Positions 51,959 through 53,696 of a DNA stretch of 53,696 nucleotides are shown here, piece after piece (the stretch's first letter is position 1; each line of letters opens with the position of its first letter). The position numbers and the translations under genes were made by a program. The stretch is from an uncultured Eubacteriales bacterium (lineage in GTDB: Bacteria; Bacillota; Clostridia; Christensenellales; Aristaeellaceae), in NCBI GenBank assembly GCA_900316415.1, contig ONCV01000013.1, forward strand, positions 1 through 53,696. The letters run 5' to 3'. Below the pieces are notes generated by a model. It was not told the origin of the DNA and searched no databases. It saw nothing but the letters and a program-made list of their open reading frames with translations.

Positions 51959-52320
51959 TTACTGCTCTACCAGCACATCCACTTCTTCCGTGCAAGGCTC
52001 TTCAAACAGTGCTTTTGCTTTGTTTAGCAGCCCCTCGTCAACATAATATGCTGGATGCGGTTCCTCATCGCTTTGGTCCACAATCCCCAATCAAGAATTA
52101 CATCCACTCCGGCAAGCAGAATCTGTATGGAAAGATTCAGAAGATATTGCTCTGCTCGTAGTGCATAGGTATCATGCATATCCCCGGATCCCTCCGGAAA
52201 TAATGTAAGCGTTATATCATCTATAGAAAGAATAACTGCATTTTGTTCCGTCTGAAGCTTTTTTGCATATGTACTCTTTCCGCAACAGATCATCCCGCAT
52301 GTCATAATGACTCTAGACAT
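51959..52320 (-). pseudogene. P-loop kinase/ATPase (zeta-toxin-like), internally deleted pseudogene
   Basis: The first frame (from 52320) gives MSRVIMTCGMICCGKSTYAKK with a P-loop, then SIDDIT, and DVILDWGLWTKAMRNRI; it then stops at 52024. A second frame ending at 51959 continues with PAYYVDEGLLNKAKALFEEP and TEEVDVLVEQ, the expected C-terminus of the same family. Compared with intact relatives of about 165-175 residues, some 45 central residues are gone and the frame is shifted. GGCGGAG lies before the start, so the gene was once real. Confidence 0.8.
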
Positions 52321-52429
52321 ATTATTTCTCCGCCTAGCTTAAGAATATTCCGATTGTCGAGCCGAAGCTCCTAACCAGTATTCTACCATTATCCCTGAAT
52401 CTCCTGCAATCAAAGAGAGACAAACTTTT

Positions 52430-52825
52430 ATGGCTGAAACCCTGCGCGAACTGGTGGTTGCGCTGTCGCTGGACTCCAGCAATTTCTCGCGTAATATGCG
52501 CACCATCAACGCGCAGATCAAGGAAGCCATCGCTGAGAATGCCAGGGTGGCGCAGAACCAGGAAGAGTACAGCATCCGGTACGAAGCCTTGTCTGCCCGG
52601 TTTCAGGAAACCAAGGACAAGTACGATGCTGTCACCATTGAGATCGCCCAGCGCGGCATCCGGCGGCGGGAGTTCGGACGGTTCATCCACTCGCTGGAAT
52701 CCCTGCCGGAGATGGTGACGGAGTTCAGCGAGAAACTTTGGGGTAGTCTGGTGGATCACGTGCCGGTGTACAGCAAGGAGAACATCGTCTTCACTCTCAC
52801 CAGTGGTATGGAGATCAAGGCATAA
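52430..52825 (+). pseudogene. In-frame chimera: phage tape-measure N-terminus joined to serine-recombinase C-terminus
   Basis: A 131-codon open frame. Residues 1 to about 33 (MAETLRELVVALSLDSSNFS, then NMRTINAQIKEA) look like the start of a phage tail tape-measure protein, normally several hundred residues. From about 34 on (IAENARVAQNQEEY ... FIHSLESLPEMVTEFSEKLW ... YSKENIVFTLTSGMEIKA) it matches the C-terminal end of large serine recombinases. Both are remnants; a deletion joined them without breaking the frame. The recombinase lacks its catalytic domain. No function is expected. Confidence 0.72.
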
Positions 52826-52951
52826 GGCAGACAGGAATTACGGCGCTTCACCTTTGGTGCTTATTATTTTTACTGGATTTTGGCGATGAAGTGTGGTATC
52901 ATAAATGAAACGAATAGTGCAACTTATGAACTCTTAAGCAAGGAGGCAGTT

Positions 52952-53170
52952 ATGCTTCAAAACAACATTGAACTTGATGTAAAGACAAAATGCATCGAAG
53001 GAAAAATCAGTCAGTACCAGGTGGCAGAGAGCATAGGTACATCCGGAACATACATCTCCCGACTGATCAATCACCCGGAGAAAATCGTCAATAAGACCTT
53101 TCTCGCCATGATGGAAGAACTGGGATACGATGTACGGCTGACTTACGAAAAGCGGGATACCGCTGAGTAA
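52952..53170 (+). CDS. Small XRE-type helix-turn-helix protein
   Basis: A 72-residue protein with a HTH: GKISQYQVAESIGTSGTYIS RLI pattern at about residues 18-40, then a helix FLAMMEELGYDVRLTYEK. It resembles small XRE regulators of mobile elements. The ATG at 52952 follows AAGGAGG at correct distance; the frame is open for 24 codons upstream without a ribosome site. It may be left from the same element as the neighbouring remnants. Confidence 0.75.
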   Translation: MLQNNIELDVKTKCIEGKISQYQVAESIGTSGTYISRLINHPEKIVNKTFLAMMEELGYDVRLTYEKRDTAE

Positions 53171-53196
53171 AATCGGAATTTGACAAGGTGGTTGCT

Positions 53197-53689
53197 ATGG
53201 AGTTAAGGAAAATCAACATACAGGACGCATTGGCTCAATGGGAATACACAACAGAGCTGCCCGCAGATGAAAACGGATTGACAAATCCCTACCATGGCGT
53301 GTCTTATGAGGAGTATGTCGGGACAGTACTTCCTAAATTGATCTCTTACGAACAGCCCGTCGATATGCCGGACTGGTTTGTGCCTGAAACATATTACTAC
53401 CTGAGATTGTTTGGTTGGTGAATTCCGTATCCGTCATTACCTGACGGAATCGTTACGTAACGGCGCAGGCCATATCGGATACAGCATTCGAAATGATATG
53501 CGCGGCAATGGCTACGGAACAACGGGTTTGAAGCTGACACTTGAAATCGCACGGGGGATCGTGCCGGAGGATGAGATCTATTTGCGTGTCAATAAGGATA
53601 ACATCGCCTCGCAGAAAGTCATGCTGAAGAATGGAGCCCGAATAACATGCGAAGATGAAGAGCACTACTTTATGCGAATCCCCAAATGA
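53197..53689 (+). pseudogene. GNAT acetyltransferase with a frameshift
   Basis: Two frames make up one protein. The first (from 53197) reads MELRKINIQDALAQWEY ... YHGVSYEEYVGTVLP ... DWFVPETYYYL and stops at 53421. The second, from about 53411, continues GEFRIRHYLTESLRNGAGH, GYSIRNDMRGNGYG and IYLRVNKDNIASQKVMLKNGA to a stop at 53689. The acetyl-CoA motif RxxGYG is in the second. The shift is near 53403-53411. It may be a true mutation or a sequencing error. Confidence 0.8.
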
Positions 53690-53696
53690 GCGGCAA

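Noticed and set aside
52834..52870. Weak hairpin CACC-TTT-GGTG followed by T-rich sequence after the chimeric frame
   Set aside because: Only a 4-base stem; too weak to call a terminator.

Overview
The window is 53.7 kb of GC-rich DNA from an anaerobic, fermentative member of the Clostridia (Bacillota). Placement rests on three things: a priA-def-fmt-rsmB-rlmN-prpC-prkC-rsgA-rpe order shared with Bacillus and Clostridia, strong GGAGG ribosome binding sites with sigma-A promoters (TTGACA/TATAAT), and genes for a 2-oxoacid:ferredoxin oxidoreductase and a stand-alone [FeFe] hydrogenase. The very high GC content and the 12-kb sugar-transport locus would fit an uncultured gut or rumen lineage near Christensenellales/Aristaeellaceae, but that is an inference from memory. 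No tRNA, rRNA or CRISPR array was seen.

Layout. 1-97: 3' end (domains V and VI) of a group II intron whose body lies left of the window. 165-15758: a long co-directional housekeeping block (replication restart, N-terminal formylation and deformylation, rRNA/tRNA modification, PP2C/PASTA kinase signalling pair, ribosome GTPase RsgA, Rpe, MnmE, a phosphonoacetaldehyde-reductase-like dehydrogenase, RadC, a YdcF-like protein, RsmG). 15842-18027: three minus-strand genes (exonuclease III, DUF1643, CofE-like). 18066-23965: envelope and small regulatory genes (GT2-GtrA, polytopic proteins, a GNAT, DUF896, DUF1292, a phosphodiester glycosidase, an Lgt-like protein, HU). 24061-32075: [FeFe] hydrogenase, then two secreted proteins (a 1157-residue beta-helix-type repeat protein and an Ig/PDZ-type protein) and an SGNH esterase. 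32095-36494: ferredoxin-dependent 2-oxoacid oxidoreductase operon and a zinc/manganese-type ABC transporter without its binding protein.

36592-48710 is the most distinctive region. It is a single-promoter locus of eight genes: a 960-residue binding protein carrying carbohydrate-binding-like domains, two pairs of sugar-type ABC permeases, a membrane-anchored NHL/TPR protein, a Yip1-family membrane protein and a membrane-anchored DUF5696 glycosidase-like protein. No ATPase is encoded. The parts look like one surface machine coupling polysaccharide recognition or cleavage to uptake. 48718-50460 is a MutS-like ATPase on the minus strand.

50.5 kb to the right end is a lower-GC accessory segment made largely of debris. 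It holds an intact DUF3791/DUF3990/small-protein module (possible ADP-ribosyltransferase-type toxin system), a deleted P-loop kinase pseudogene, a possible methyltransferase start, an in-frame chimera of a phage tape-measure N-terminus with a serine-recombinase C-terminus, a small HTH regulator and a frameshifted acetyltransferase. No gene-free stretch exceeds 300 bases; the longest is 51684-51958.
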